Below are positions 46,913 through 56,838 of a stretch of 64,000 nt of DNA, one piece after another. Position 1 is the stretch's first letter. Each line of letters opens with the position of its first letter. The stretch covers positions 1 to 64,000 of the forward strand of contig NZ_JAHPRO010000003.1 in the NCBI RefSeq assembly GCF_025562455.1, read 5' to 3'. The notes beneath the pieces are model-generated. The model saw only the letters and a list, made by a program, of their open reading frames with translations, did no database searches and was not told where the DNA came from. Source of the stretch: Acinetobacter sp. WU_MDCI_Axc73. GTDB lineage: Bacteria > Pseudomonadota > Gammaproteobacteria > Pseudomonadales > Moraxellaceae. The translations under genes and the position numbers were made by a program.

Positions 46913-49114
46913 TTAGTTCTGTAAATGCTGGATTTTCCACGCACGGTGAATTTTATGATTACGTTTAAAATCTGGTCCGATGGTTTCCGATGTGATTTCC
47001 TGAGTATCAAACAGCGCTTCCATTTCCTCATCTAGTTCAAAACCACGATAGTTATTTGAAAAATACAAGGTACCTTCGGAACTTAGTCGATTCATTGCAC
47101 GTTTGAGTAATGATACGTGGTCACGTTGGATATCAAAAGTTCCATAAAACTTTTTCGAGTTGGAGAATGTCGGCGGATCAATAAAGATCAGATCATATTG
47201 CTCATGACCTTCTTTTAACCATTCAAAACAGTCACTGGCAAAGAACATATGTTGTTCATCTGCATGATCGACGGTTAAGCCATTTAAAACAAAGTTTTCT
47301 TTAGACCAATTTAAATAAGTATTGGATAAATCCACACTTGTGGTACTGGCTGCACCACCAAGTGCTGCATGTACACTTGCAGTGGATGTATAACTAAACA
47401 GGTTTAGAAAATGTTTACCTCGTGCTTCTTGCGCAATACGCAAACGCATTTGACGGTGATCCAAAAACAAACCTGTATCCAGATAATCTGTTAAGTTCAC
47501 CAAGATTTTGGCTTGACCTTCTTGCACAATAAAACGTTTAGATGCGGTACTTTGTTTGGTGTACTGGTTTTTACCTTCCTGACGCGCACGAGTTTTAATA
47601 AAAATTGCTTCGCGTGGTAAACCTGTGACTGCACGTATTGCAGCCAAAGCGAGATTAAAGCGCTTTTTGGCTTTTTCAGGGTCAATAGTTTTTGGTGGAG
47701 CATATTCTTGAACATGCAGACGGTCACCATATAAGTCAACTGCGACATTAAAATCAGGCAAATCGGCATCGTATAAACGCAAGCAAAAAACTTGATCTTT
47801 GATTGCCCATTTTTTCAAGGCAGACATATTTTTTTGTAGGCGATTGGCAAAATCTTGTGCGCCTTCAATTTCGACAGGATTGGCATGCCAGTTTGTTAAA
47901 AATGGCTGACTGTTTATAACCGGTTTAATTTGCCCAAAACGAATGTAAATTGGCAACTTACCATTCATTAAACGTAAGGTTTCTGGTTGGTTAAATGCCA
48001 GTACGTCCGCCTGTTCAATTTGTGCAGCAATGACTGCGGCATGTTGATTAGGGAAATGTTGTTGCAATAATGCAGATAAGCCTAAATACAATGCACGGTT
48101 GGAAGATTTTTCACCTAAACGCTCACCATACGGTGGGTTGGTGACCACAAAGGCTTTTTGATTTTCAATATTAAAATATGGCCAGTCTGCAAGAGGACGT
48201 TCTTCAATTTGAATTTGATCCAGAAGTTTTTCAAAGCCTGCGGCAATAATATTTTGACGTGTCGCTTTTACTGCTTCCCAATCCGCATCATAGGCATAAA
48301 ATTTGGGTAATGTTTTTGCTAAAGCTGCTTCATGGCGTTGAGCTGCCTCTGCTTTAATTGCTAACCACAGTTCACGATCATGACTATGCCAGCCATTAAA
48401 GCCAAAACGACGAATCAGACCAGGAGCACGATCAGTCAGAATCATTAAAGATTCGATAATAAAGGTTCCAGAACCACACATTGGGTCAAGGATAAGATCA
48501 GGTTGTAGTTCGATGAGTTTGGCTTTTTGCAAAATTGCCGCAGCAAGGTTTTCTTTGATTGGAGCTTCAGTCATATAGTGACGATAGCCACGTTTATGTA
48601 ATGAGTCTCCTGATAAATCTAGGCAATAGGTGTGTTCAGTTTTACCTGCCAATACAAATAAGGTAATTTCAGGTTGCTTGGTATCAATACTTGGGCGGCG
48701 ACCAACAGCTTCCATAAAGGAGTCAACCACACCATCTTTGGCTCTAAGTGTGGCAAATTGTGTATTCACTTTAATGTCGCGTTCGACATGTAAACGAATG
48801 GCAAAGGTACTTTGTGGTGCAAAAACAAGTGACCAGTCGAAGCTTAAAGCGCCTTCGTAGAGTTCTTCTGCGACATCACGAGCATCATGACTAAATTCGA
48901 TCTCGTAGGTATGAATTGGCTTGAGTACACGGGATGCTAAACGTGACCACATACAAACTAGGTAAGCTTGTTCTAAAGATCCTTGAAAAATGAGACGACC
49001 TGCAAAGCGTTCAGTCTGATCGATGCCTAAACCTTGTAATTCTTGTTGCAATAAGGTTTCCAGTCCATCTGCACAGGTAACCCAATATGTAGAAAGACGT
49101 TGCGGTGAATTCAT
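46913..49114 (-). CDS. rlmL: Bifunctional 23S rRNA methyltransferase RlmKL
   Basis: This 733-aa protein carries two SAM-dependent enzymes that methylate G2445 (N2) and G2069 (N7) of 23S rRNA. The N-terminal THUMP domain (about 50-160) is followed by the RlmL domain with DPMCGSGTFIIESL and the catalytic NPPYGERLG. The C-terminal RlmK domain has FLNLFSYTSTASVHAALGGA and IDPPTFSNSKKF. The fused arrangement is typical of gammaproteobacteria. It is monocistronic. The start is 143 bases from the divergent pyrB. Confidence 0.95.
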   Translation of the reverse strand: MNSPQRLSTYWVTCADGLETLLQQELQGLGIDQTERFAGRLIFQGSLEQAYLVCMWSRLASRVLKPIHTYEIEFSHDARDVAEELYEGALSFDWSLVFAPQSTFAIRLHVERDIKVNTQFATLRAKDGVVDSFMEAVGRRPSIDTKQPEITLFVLAGKTEHTYCLDLSGDSLHKRGYRHYMTEAPIKENLAAAILQKAKLIELQPDLILDPMCGSGTFIIESLMILTDRAPGLIRRFGFNGWHSHDRELWLAIKAEAAQRHEAALAKTLPKFYAYDADWEAVKATRQNIIAAGFEKLLDQIQIEERPLADWPYFNIENQKAFVVTNPPYGERLGEKSSNRALYLGLSALLQQHFPNQHAAVIAAQIEQADVLAFNQPETLRLMNGKLPIYIRFGQIKPVINSQPFLTNWHANPVEIEGAQDFANRLQKNMSALKKWAIKDQVFCLRLYDADLPDFNVAVDLYGDRLHVQEYAPPKTIDPEKAKKRFNLALAAIRAVTGLPREAIFIKTRARQEGKNQYTKQSTASKRFIVQEGQAKILVNLTDYLDTGLFLDHRQMRLRIAQEARGKHFLNLFSYTSTASVHAALGGAASTTSVDLSNTYLNWSKENFVLNGLTVDHADEQHMFFASDCFEWLKEGHEQYDLIFIDPPTFSNSKKFYGTFDIQRDHVSLLKRAMNRLSSEGTLYFSNNYRGFELDEEMEALFDTQEITSETIGPDFKRNHKIHRAWKIQHLQN

Positions 49115-49257
49115 TCAATTTTCCAAGAGCAGCTAAAGCAATCGGTTATTTTAACGTATTTTCAAGGGGAAAACTTGTTCATTTGCCTAAAACTTCAACT
49201 GCCCGATTGAGAAAAATATCTGTATAATACGTTAACTTAACGTCTAAGGAATCTCTC

Positions 49258-50274
49258 ATGCACTTGGCGGCATTGCATACACCGAGTCAGATTCAGCTCA
49301 ATCAGCAGGGCAATTTAAAGCATTTTTTGACCATCGAAGGTCTTTCCAAAGAAACACTGACAAAAATTCTCGATACCGCGCAATCTTTTATAAATGATCA
49401 AAACCAGTTGATCACGACGCCATTACTTGAAGGGCGTACCGTGATGAATTTATTTTTTGAAAATTCTACCCGTACCCGTACTACTTTTGAAGCGGCAGCA
49501 AAACGCTTGTCTGCCAATGTATTGAATATTGATATTGCGCGTTCAAGTACCTCTAAAGGTGAAACCTTGCGAGATACACTCTGGAACTTAGAGGCGATGG
49601 CGGCAGATATTTTTGTGGTGCGTCATTCATCTTCAGGTGCTGCACATTTTATTGCTAAAGATGTTTGTCCAAATGTGGCCATTATCAATGCTGGGGATGG
49701 TCGTCATGCACATCCAACGCAAGCCATGCTAGATATGCTGACCATTCGCCGTGACACAAAAAAATCCTTTGAAGAACTCAGCGTTGCAATTATTGGTGAC
49801 ATTAAGCATTCGCGTGTGGCACGTTCTGATGTGGCGGCATTACAAACATTGGGCTGTAAAGATATTCGTGTCATTGCTCCAAACACTTTATTGCCAGTTG
49901 GTTTTAGTGAATATGGTGATCATGTACGCCTATTTAATAAAATGGATGAAGGCGTCAAAGACTGTGATGTGATTATTGCACTGCGTATTCAAAACGAACG
50001 GATTGATTCACCTGCGCTATCTTCTCAAGCAGAATTTTATCGTATGTATGGGTTAAATCAGGAACGTTTAGCTTTGGCAAAAGCTGACTGTATTGTGATG
50101 CATCCGGGTCCGATGAATCGTGGTGTTGAAATTGACTCAAGCATTGCAGATGGCCCACGTTCAGTGATTTTACATCAAGTCACTAATGGAATTGCAGTGC
50201 GAATGGCTGTACTGGCACTGGCCATGCAAGGTCAACTCCAGAATCAAGGTTTAATTGAAGCAATCGCGGTATAA
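49258..50274 (+). CDS. pyrB: Aspartate carbamoyltransferase catalytic subunit
   Basis: This 338-aa enzyme forms carbamoyl-aspartate, the committed step of pyrimidine synthesis. The carbamoyl-phosphate site [19 protein letters not shown], the [16 protein letters not shown] segment, and [21 protein letters not shown] are intact. It is longer at the N-terminus than E. coli PyrB, as in Pseudomonas, where the extension binds effectors. No pyrI gene follows; instead a degenerate dihydroorotase starts 12 bases on, again as in Pseudomonas. AAGGAA precedes the start. Confidence 0.96.
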   Translation: MHLAALHTPSQIQLNQQGNLKHFLTIEGLSKETLTKILDTAQSFINDQNQLITTPLLEGRTVMNLFFENSTRTRTTFEAAAKRLSANVLNIDIARSSTSKGETLRDTLWNLEAMAADIFVVRHSSSGAAHFIAKDVCPNVAIINAGDGRHAHPTQAMLDMLTIRRDTKKSFEELSVAIIGDIKHSRVARSDVAALQTLGCKDIRVIAPNTLLPVGFSEYGDHVRLFNKMDEGVKDCDVIIALRIQNERIDSPALSSQAEFYRMYGLNQERLALAKADCIVMHPGPMNRGVEIDSSIADGPRSVILHQVTNGIAVRMAVLALAMQGQLQNQGLIEAIAV

Positions 50275-50286
50275 AGGATCACAATC

Positions 50287-51522
50287 ATGAGTAATATCAA
50301 ACTTGAAAATGTCCGATTACTTGATCCAATAGAAAAGATTGACCGCGTGACGACCATTTATCTACAAGATGGAAAAAGAGTCGAATCTTTAAATCACATT
50401 GATGAAACGATTGATGCGCAGGGTAGATGGTTAATGCCGACGATGGTTGATTTGTGCGCACGAGTGCGTGAGCCGGGTCAGCAGCAACATGGCACTTTGA
50501 AGTCTGAAGGTAAGGCTGCACGTGAAAATGGTATTTTACATGTGATTACGCCGCCAGATTCGAAACCGATTGTGCAGGACAATGGTGCTTTGATTCATGG
50601 CTTGATTGAGAAAGCATGGACAGATGGACAGTTTCATTTACATATTATCGGCGCGCAAACTCAAGGCTTAATGGGTAAACAACCTGCGAATATGGCAGCA
50701 CTCAAAAAGGGTGGCTGTACTGCCGTTTCAAATGCCAATGCTTCTTTTGAAGATGATGATGTAGTCATTCGAACGTTGGAATATGCTGCAGGTTTGGGCT
50801 TAACCGTGGTGTTTTATCCAGAAGAAGCACAAATCGCCAAAGATGGCTGCGTCCATGAAGGTTTTATCGCTTCACGTCAAGGTTTGCCAATGATTCCTGC
50901 AATTGCAGAAACCATTGCGATTGCGAAATACCTCATCATGATTGAAGCCACAGGTGTTCGTGCACATTTTGGTCTTATTTCTTCTGGACAATCCATTGAG
51001 TTGATTGAGGCAGCTAAAGCTAAAGGCTTACCTGTAACTGCTGATGTTGCCATGCATCAGTTACATTTAACTGAATCCTTAATTGATGGTTTTAATTCAT
51101 TGGCTCATGTACGTCCGCCTTTGCGTTCTGAACAAGACAAGCAGCAATTACGTCAAGCTCTAAAAGCTGGGGTGATTGATGCGATTTGTACGCATCATGA
51201 ACCTTTGAGTAGTTCAGCGAAAATGATGCCATTTGCAGAAACATTACCGGGGATTAGTGCTTTTGATACTTATGTGGCTTTGGGTGTTCAATTGGTCAAA
51301 GAAGGATTGTTTGAGCCACTTGAGTGGGTAGAAAAAGTGACTATAGCACCTGCACAAGTGGCTAACATGTTTGAACGTTGGCAGGCTGAAAAAGGCTGGG
51401 TATTAGTTGATCCTGATTTAGAGTGGACAGTGACTAAGCAAAGTATTCTATCGAGTGGTAAAAATACACCTCTTTTAAACCAAACTTTGACTGGAAAAGT
51501 AGTACAAACGTTCTTGCTTTAA
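50287..51522 (+). CDS. Dihydroorotase-like protein PyrC', probably non-catalytic ATCase partner
   Basis: This 411-aa protein has the dihydroorotase fold but lost its active site. The metal-binding HxH of the PGLVDLHVHLREPG motif reads MVDLCARVREPG here (Cys57, Arg59). The catalytic Asp of the ATDHAPH motif is His303 in ICTHHEPL. In Pseudomonas the equivalent inactive PyrC' is needed to assemble a dodecameric aspartate carbamoyltransferase with PyrB. The 12-base gap to pyrB fits that model. Automatic labels as dihydroorotase would be misleading; a catalytic enzyme should be encoded elsewhere. Confidence 0.88.
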   Translation: MSNIKLENVRLLDPIEKIDRVTTIYLQDGKRVESLNHIDETIDAQGRWLMPTMVDLCARVREPGQQQHGTLKSEGKAARENGILHVITPPDSKPIVQDNGALIHGLIEKAWTDGQFHLHIIGAQTQGLMGKQPANMAALKKGGCTAVSNANASFEDDDVVIRTLEYAAGLGLTVVFYPEEAQIAKDGCVHEGFIASRQGLPMIPAIAETIAIAKYLIMIEATGVRAHFGLISSGQSIELIEAAKAKGLPVTADVAMHQLHLTESLIDGFNSLAHVRPPLRSEQDKQQLRQALKAGVIDAICTHHEPLSSSAKMMPFAETLPGISAFDTYVALGVQLVKEGLFEPLEWVEKVTIAPAQVANMFERWQAEKGWVLVDPDLEWTVTKQSILSSGKNTPLLNQTLTGKVVQTFLL

Positions 51523-51540
51523 ATTTTAAACGATCTTAAA

Positions 51541-51572
51541 AAAAACTCGGTAAAATCATAGCCGAGTTTTTT
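51541..51572 (+). terminator. Terminator after pyrB-pyrC'
   Basis: AAAACTCGG (51542-51550) and CCGAGTTTT (51562-51570) form a 9-bp stem with Ts after. Confidence 0.88.
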
Positions 51573-51858
51573 ATTAGATTCCTTGCAAACAACATTTTGA
51601 TCAACTCCGCGTTGTAAGTTTCAGCAATCAGCTTTAGGCGTAACCCATTCGTTTACGCCTATTTCGATCATGTTCATTTAGTATTTTAAATGCCTTTCAT
51701 TTGATATTGATATGTTCAATACAAATGCTTCGTTTTACTATTTCTTGATTGGCGTGTTTCTGTAATAACACAAGTTTCTAGTGCTACAGATAAAGGGCGA
51801 TTGATTCGTCCTTTGTTTATTGGCATGCTTAAGCCTATTGTGATCAATGAGTTGAGAT
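51573..51858. other. Intergenic region with two hairpins
   Basis: The gap between pyrC' and the DUF2520 gene is 336 bases including the terminator. TAGGCGTAA (51635-51643) and TTACGCCTA (51653-51661) pair perfectly and are followed by TTT. AAAGGGCGA (51792-51800) pairs with TCGTCCTTT (51806-51814), one G-U, and is followed by GTTTATT. These could end short RNAs made in the gap. No ORF was seen. Confidence 0.5.
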
Positions 51859-52635
51859 ATGCGGATTAGTTTTGTGGGTTCAGGCAAAGTGGCAACACAT
51901 TTAGCCAAAACATTTGCATCCCAGCATCAAATTGTGCAAATCATGAGTCGTGATCTGTGGCACGCAACAAAGCTTGCCCTTCAGGTTGCAGCACAAGCAA
52001 TAGATGATATAAAACAATTTAATTCTAAAATAGATTTACTCATTCTTGCCGTTAGTGATCAGGCTATTGCATCTGTGATTCATGAGATTCATTTACAGTT
52101 GCCTGACGTTTTAATTGTGCATACTTCAGGAAGTACTGACCTCAGCGTATTATCAGATATCCATACCAATGCAGGGGTCTTTTACCCGTTGCAAACATTT
52201 AGTTTTGAGCGTGAAATTGATTGGGCTGAAACGCCTTTGTTTATAGAGGCAACACAACAACAGGCGCTAGAAATTTTAAATCAATTAGCAAATAGCCTAA
52301 GTAAACAAGTTTATCATTATTCATCATCTCAGCGTTTAAGTTTACATTTGGCTGCGGTATTTGCCTGTAACTTTAGTAATTATTGCTACGATATGGCCAA
52401 GCAAGTTGTAGATCAGCAACAGGTTGATTTTTCATTGCTTTACCCTTTAATGTTGGAAACAGCAAAAAAAGCGACACAGTATGCGCCCGTTCAAGTTCAA
52501 ACAGGGCCTGCGCTTCGAGAAGATCATAATATTTTGCAAATGCATCAACATTTACTCGAACAGGCTAATCGTCCTGATTTGAAAGAAATCTATCAGCTTT
52601 TGAGTCAAGCCATTATCACCAGACATCATGTTTAG
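51859..52635 (+). CDS. Rossmann-like and DUF2520 domain protein
   Basis: This 258-aa cytoplasmic protein has an N-terminal NAD(P)-binding fold (MRISFVGSGKVATHLAKTF, with GxGxxA) similar to ketopantoate and F420-dependent reductases. A helical DUF2520 domain follows (about 125-255, HLAAVFACNFSNYCYDMAKQV, TGPALREDHNILQMH). Function is unproven; relatives are annotated as putative NADP oxidoreductases. It seems to be transcribed alone. Confidence 0.82.
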   Translation: MRISFVGSGKVATHLAKTFASQHQIVQIMSRDLWHATKLALQVAAQAIDDIKQFNSKIDLLILAVSDQAIASVIHEIHLQLPDVLIVHTSGSTDLSVLSDIHTNAGVFYPLQTFSFEREIDWAETPLFIEATQQQALEILNQLANSLSKQVYHYSSSQRLSLHLAAVFACNFSNYCYDMAKQVVDQQQVDFSLLYPLMLETAKKATQYAPVQVQTGPALREDHNILQMHQHLLEQANRPDLKEIYQLLSQAIITRHHV

Positions 52636-52758
52636 CATAGATTAGATTGTTCATAACAGTTTAGATCGTCTTTATCTTCTCTCTCATTGTGAAATAAAAA
52701 TAAAGATGAAGTTAATATGTGTGTAAGTAATTGATATATAAAAAGTGGATAAATAATT

Positions 52759-53433
52759 ATGGCAAAAGATTTTAATTCACAGCAAGTGGTAGAGAGATAC
52801 GATCAACATATTCGTAAATTAATCCCAGGCTATGAGCTGGTTCATCAACAAATACAAGCATTGTTAAAAACTTATTTACCTGAGTCTGCGCATATTTTAG
52901 TAGTCGGTTGTGGAACGGGTTATGAGCTTGGTTATTTATTACAAGCTTTCCCCAATTGGCATTTTACCGCAACTGATTTATCCGCTGCCATGTTAGATAA
53001 AGCGCGCACTTCTCTCCAAGATTTGAATGTTGAACATCGTGTTGATTTCCACTTGGGTGATGTATATGAATTAGAAAATATGCAGAGTTTTGATGCAGCA
53101 CTTTGTATTTTAGTGACGCATTTCGTTGGATTCACTCAAAAGTTGAAATTTTTACAAGCCATTCAAAAGCGGCTTAAAACAGGAGGATTTTTTATTACTT
53201 TTGATTTAACTGAAATATCTTCAGAACACCAACAATGTGCTTTAAAAAATATCTGTGAAAGTAATGGACTGACACAAGCTCAAACCACTGCAATGCTAAA
53301 ACGGCTTACAGATGATTTCTACGCGTTGACGGATGAGCAAACTTTTGAATTACTTGAACAGGCTAAATTTGATCATGTCACACGATTTACTCAAATTCTA
53401 AATTACCAAGGTTTTTTGGCTTTTTCAAAATAA
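52759..53433 (+). CDS. Class I SAM-dependent methyltransferase
   Basis: This 224-aa cytoplasmic methyltransferase has motif I in HILVVGCGTGYELGYLL, motif II acid in FTATDLSAAMLDKA, and a post-motif region RVDFHLGDVYELENM. The substrate is unknown; the sequence resembles small-molecule methyltransferases of the Methyltransf_25 type. It is 123 bases after the DUF2520 gene and 242 before the pqi operon. No terminator is obvious after it. Confidence 0.85.
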   Translation: MAKDFNSQQVVERYDQHIRKLIPGYELVHQQIQALLKTYLPESAHILVVGCGTGYELGYLLQAFPNWHFTATDLSAAMLDKARTSLQDLNVEHRVDFHLGDVYELENMQSFDAALCILVTHFVGFTQKLKFLQAIQKRLKTGGFFITFDLTEISSEHQQCALKNICESNGLTQAQTTAMLKRLTDDFYALTDEQTFELLEQAKFDHVTRFTQILNYQGFLAFSK

Positions 53434-53675
53434 CAAAATTCAATGTAGCCTGAAACAGATCTATAATTGCTTGCGCATTGATGATGATATATAAAATGAG
53501 GATGAGGTCGACTTGTTATACGGTCTTGAGCATTTAAAAATGATCATATCAAAGCTGATTGGCTGCTCTGACTTAGGAAAAAATTGAAGTTTTCTCATCT
53601 GTTGGTACGTGGTTTATTGGTTGAAACACAGTTTTATTATCGAAAAAATTAACAATAAAAGAGTTTTGATACGTT

Positions 53676-54356
53676 ATGAGCCAACCTCCAGCGCGGGATT
53701 CATTTTTGACTGGGTTAGATCAGGGTTGTTCAAATTCATCTCCTGATTTGTCTCGGCGCAACTTATGTTGTTGTGAAGAGTGTGATGCAATTTATCAGAA
53801 AGTAAAACTCGCAAGAGGTGAGCGCGCGTATTGTAGTTGTTGTGGCGCGCAACTTTATCGGCAAGTTAAACCATTTAATACTCTATTGGCGCTGGTGGTG
53901 ACTGCATTAATTATTTTTATCGTCGCCAATAGTTTTCCCATCGTGAGTGTTGAACTCAATGGCAATATTTCGCAAACCACATTGTTGGGTGCAGCCATGA
54001 TGATGTTTCATATTGATCGAGCTTTTGTCGGACTGCTTATTTTAATCACGACATTTATTGTTCCACTTACGGATTTATTGTTACTGGCTTATATCTTTGC
54101 ATCGGTCAGCATTTTTAAAACCAGACCAAAATACTTGATCCCTGCTTTAAGAATAATCTATGTATTTCGAACATGGGGTATGGTCGAAGTTTTTTTAATT
54201 GGTGTACTGGTCACTTTGGTAAAATTAATAGGTATGGTAGTGGTGATTCCAGGGATTGCTTTATGGGGATTTGCAATATTGAGCGTGTTATTGGTCTATA
54301 TAGCTTCCGTTAAAGTCCAAGATATCTGGGATGAAGTTGATCGGTGCCAGCCATGA
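53676..54356 (+). CDS. pqiA: Paraquat-inducible protein A, first half
   Basis: This 226-aa inner-membrane protein has a zinc-ribbon-like cysteine set (CCCEECD, CSCCGAQ) and then about four helices (LALVVTALIIFIVANSFPIV and following). E. coli PqiA is one chain of about 417 aa with two such units; here the units are separate genes, as in other Moraxellaceae. The Pqi system forms a bridge between the membranes for lipid transport or envelope integrity. The gene ends ATGA, overlapping the second pqiA start by 4 bases. Confidence 0.88.
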   Translation: MSQPPARDSFLTGLDQGCSNSSPDLSRRNLCCCEECDAIYQKVKLARGERAYCSCCGAQLYRQVKPFNTLLALVVTALIIFIVANSFPIVSVELNGNISQTTLLGAAMMMFHIDRAFVGLLILITTFIVPLTDLLLLAYIFASVSIFKTRPKYLIPALRIIYVFRTWGMVEVFLIGVLVTLVKLIGMVVVIPGIALWGFAILSVLLVYIASVKVQDIWDEVDRCQP

Positions 54357-55159
54357 AAAAAATTAAACACATTGGGGAACAAGTGTATCGAACAAGCTAT
54401 GTGGCCGATGATGATGCTCGTATTCATCAAATGATTCCAAGAGCGGTCGATCTCGGATTAGTAGCATGTCATTGTTGTGGTCTGGTTAATCCACAAAGTC
54501 ACCACACGGATCAAACTCAATATTGCAGCAGATGTGGTAGTGTCTTGCATATACGCAAAGACCATAGTCAAAGCCGCACTCTGGCATTGGTGATTGCTGC
54601 AACTATTTTATATATTCCAGCAAATGTATTGCCCATGACGATTACCGATTCATTATTGGGACATCAGCAAGATACTATTATGAGTGGAGTAATTTATTTC
54701 TGGCAAAGCGGTGATTACTTTGTGGCAGCCGTGATTTTTACAGCCAGTATTTTTATTCCCATGGTGAAGCTGCTCATTTTATACTTTCTGGTTTTTGTCG
54801 TGCGAATGCAATCTTCTGCGCAATGGACTATATTACCTTCACATTGCAGCGTGTTATACCGTATTGTTGAGTTTGTGGGGCGCTGGTCCATGATTGATGT
54901 ATTTGTTGTGGCTTTACTCACCGCGCTGATACAAATTCAATCATTGGCAACGATTTTGGCAGGACCTGGTGCTGTGGCTTTTGGTGCAGTGGTGGTATTG
55001 ACTATGTTTGCTTCAATGAGTTTTGATCCACGTATTATTTGGGATAATTATTATTTATCCCAACAGCGACTAAATATCTCAACCAACGCTTCAAAAAACA
55101 GCATGATGAATCAGGACAATCATTTGCCATCTAAAAATGATTTTTTTCAGCCTCGTTAA
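54353..55159 (+). CDS. pqiA: Paraquat-inducible protein A, second half
   Basis: This 268-aa inner-membrane protein is the second PqiA unit. It has a cysteine pair motif CHCCGLVNP and CSRCGS, then about four helices (ALVIAATILYIPANVLPMTI, with YIPANVLPM typical of PqiA). I chose ATG 54353 because it overlaps the previous stop as ATGA; the GTG at 54344 adds three residues. The two PqiA proteins probably form one complex with PqiB. A hydrophilic tail of about 30 aa follows the last helix. Confidence 0.88.
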   Translation: MKKIKHIGEQVYRTSYVADDDARIHQMIPRAVDLGLVACHCCGLVNPQSHHTDQTQYCSRCGSVLHIRKDHSQSRTLALVIAATILYIPANVLPMTITDSLLGHQQDTIMSGVIYFWQSGDYFVAAVIFTASIFIPMVKLLILYFLVFVVRMQSSAQWTILPSHCSVLYRIVEFVGRWSMIDVFVVALLTALIQIQSLATILAGPGAVAFGAVVVLTMFASMSFDPRIIWDNYYLSQQRLNISTNASKNSMMNQDNHLPSKNDFFQPR

Positions 55160-55170
55160 AAAGAACATGA

Positions 55171-56838
55171 ATGATGACGGAAAATAATACAACGAATAGC
55201 CCTACAGAAGTTGATCTCAGTCAAACGAATCATCAGACTGAGCCAAGTGTGCCACAGCCTCAGAAAAAGAAGGGCAAGTGGCGACCTGCACTGATTTGGT
55301 TGATTCCGTTTATTGCCTTATTAATTGCGCTTTCTTTGGCAATCAAATCTATTCTTGCAATTGGGCCGACGATTTATGTTTCATTTCGAACGGCTGAAGG
55401 GCTGGTGGCTGGTAAAACGACTGTTAAATATCGGCAAGTAGATATTGGATTGGTTCGTGAAATTGTACTGTCGGATGATCGCTCACGTATTATTGCCAAA
55501 ATCGAACTGCGTAAAGATGCAAGTAATTTTGCAGCAAAAGATTCACGATTTTGGGTAGTTCGCCCTAGAGTAGGAACCAGTGGTATTTCAGGCATAGACA
55601 CCTTGTTTTCTGGCTCATATATTGGAGTCGATGGCGGAAAAGCAAAGGAAAAAAAAGAAGAGTTTAATGGATTGGAAGTCCCACCTGTCGTGACTTCCGA
55701 TGTACCAGGTAAAAAATATTTCTTGAAAGCAAAAGATTTGGGATCGTTAGATATTGGATCTCCTATTTATTACCGACGAATCAATGTTGGTCAAATTACT
55801 GCATATAATTTGGCTAAAGATGGTCAGCATGTTGAGCTACAAACTTTTATTCGTTCACCTTATGACAAATTTGTCACGCAAGATGCACGTTTCTGGCAGG
55901 CAAGTGGAGTTGATGTTAGTTTAAATGCATCTGGATTTAGTCTGGACACACAGTCTTTGGCAAGTATCGTAGCGGGTGGTATTGCATTTGGATACCCAGA
56001 TAATTCTGATGCGCCGATTGCTCAGGATTCCAGTCACTTTAATCTATGGGACTCTAAAACGGAGGCTTTAAAAGATCCTGATGGTAAAGCGATTAATGTT
56101 GTTATGTACTTTGACCAGTCATTACGTGGCTTAAGTACAGGTGCTCCAATTGACTTTATGGGCATTGATGTTGGGGAAATTAAAGCGATTAATGCTGAGT
56201 TTGATCACAATTATACGCATGTGCGTATGCGTGCTGAGGGAGTGGTTTATCCATCTCGTTTAGCGCATGGTCAGGACATGGATCCTAATGCAGATATTTT
56301 TAAACGCTTTGTTCAAAATGGTTGGCGAGCACAAATGCGAACAGGCAATTTAATTACAGGTCAAAATTATATTGCTTTCGATCTGTTCCCTAAAGCCAAG
56401 CCTGCATCCATAAAAGTATTGCCAAGTGGTCGCCTTGAAGTCCCAACCATGCCATCTGAATTAAAAGGATTACAGGCACAGGTTTCTCAGATCGCAGATA
56501 AATTGACTAAATTCCCACTGGTAGAAATTGGTCAGGATATGCGAAAAACACTGGGGAATATGAATAATGCCATTAATTCAACCAATCAACTGGTACAACA
56601 ATTAGATGGCAAAGTGGCACCAGAGCTACAATCTACCTTGAATGATGTACGTGGGACTTTACATTCGGCCCAATCTATTCTTTCAAGCGATGCACCAATG
56701 CAACAAGATGTTCGTCGTGCGTTGCAGCAAATGACTCGTGCAGCAGCATCTCTACAATTGATGTCAGATTATATTGAACAACATCCAGAGTCGTTAATTC
56801 GTGGTAAAACTCCTGAGGTAGATCGAAATGAAAAATAA
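55171..56838 (+). CDS. pqiB: PqiB, MCE-domain envelope transport protein
   Basis: This 555-aa protein is anchored in the inner membrane by one helix at about 38-60 (ALIWLIPFIALLIALSLAI). Three MCE/MlaD domains follow at about 65-155, 180-270 and 305-400 (TIYVSFRTAEGLVAGKTTVKY, VGTSGISGIDTLFSGSYIGV). A helical C-terminal region (440-540) would form the needle-like tunnel known from E. coli PqiB. It spans the periplasm and should meet PqiC at the outer membrane. The start is ATG 55171 or 55174. The gene ends overlapping pqiC by 11 bases. Confidence 0.92.
   Translation: MMTENNTTNSPTEVDLSQTNHQTEPSVPQPQKKKGKWRPALIWLIPFIALLIALSLAIKSILAIGPTIYVSFRTAEGLVAGKTTVKYRQVDIGLVREIVLSDDRSRIIAKIELRKDASNFAAKDSRFWVVRPRVGTSGISGIDTLFSGSYIGVDGGKAKEKKEEFNGLEVPPVVTSDVPGKKYFLKAKDLGSLDIGSPIYYRRINVGQITAYNLAKDGQHVELQTFIRSPYDKFVTQDARFWQASGVDVSLNASGFSLDTQSLASIVAGGIAFGYPDNSDAPIAQDSSHFNLWDSKTEALKDPDGKAINVVMYFDQSLRGLSTGAPIDFMGIDVGEIKAINAEFDHNYTHVRMRAEGVVYPSRLAHGQDMDPNADIFKRFVQNGWRAQMRTGNLITGQNYIAFDLFPKAKPASIKVLPSGRLEVPTMPSELKGLQAQVSQIADKLTKFPLVEIGQDMRKTLGNMNNAINSTNQLVQQLDGKVAPELQSTLNDVRGTLHSAQSILSSDAPMQQDVRRALQQMTRAAASLQLMSDYIEQHPESLIRGKTPEVDRNEK

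Noticed and set aside
53480-53536. An 18-codon ORF between the methyltransferase and pqiA genes
   Set aside because: No ribosome site; the composition is that of random AT-rich sequence.
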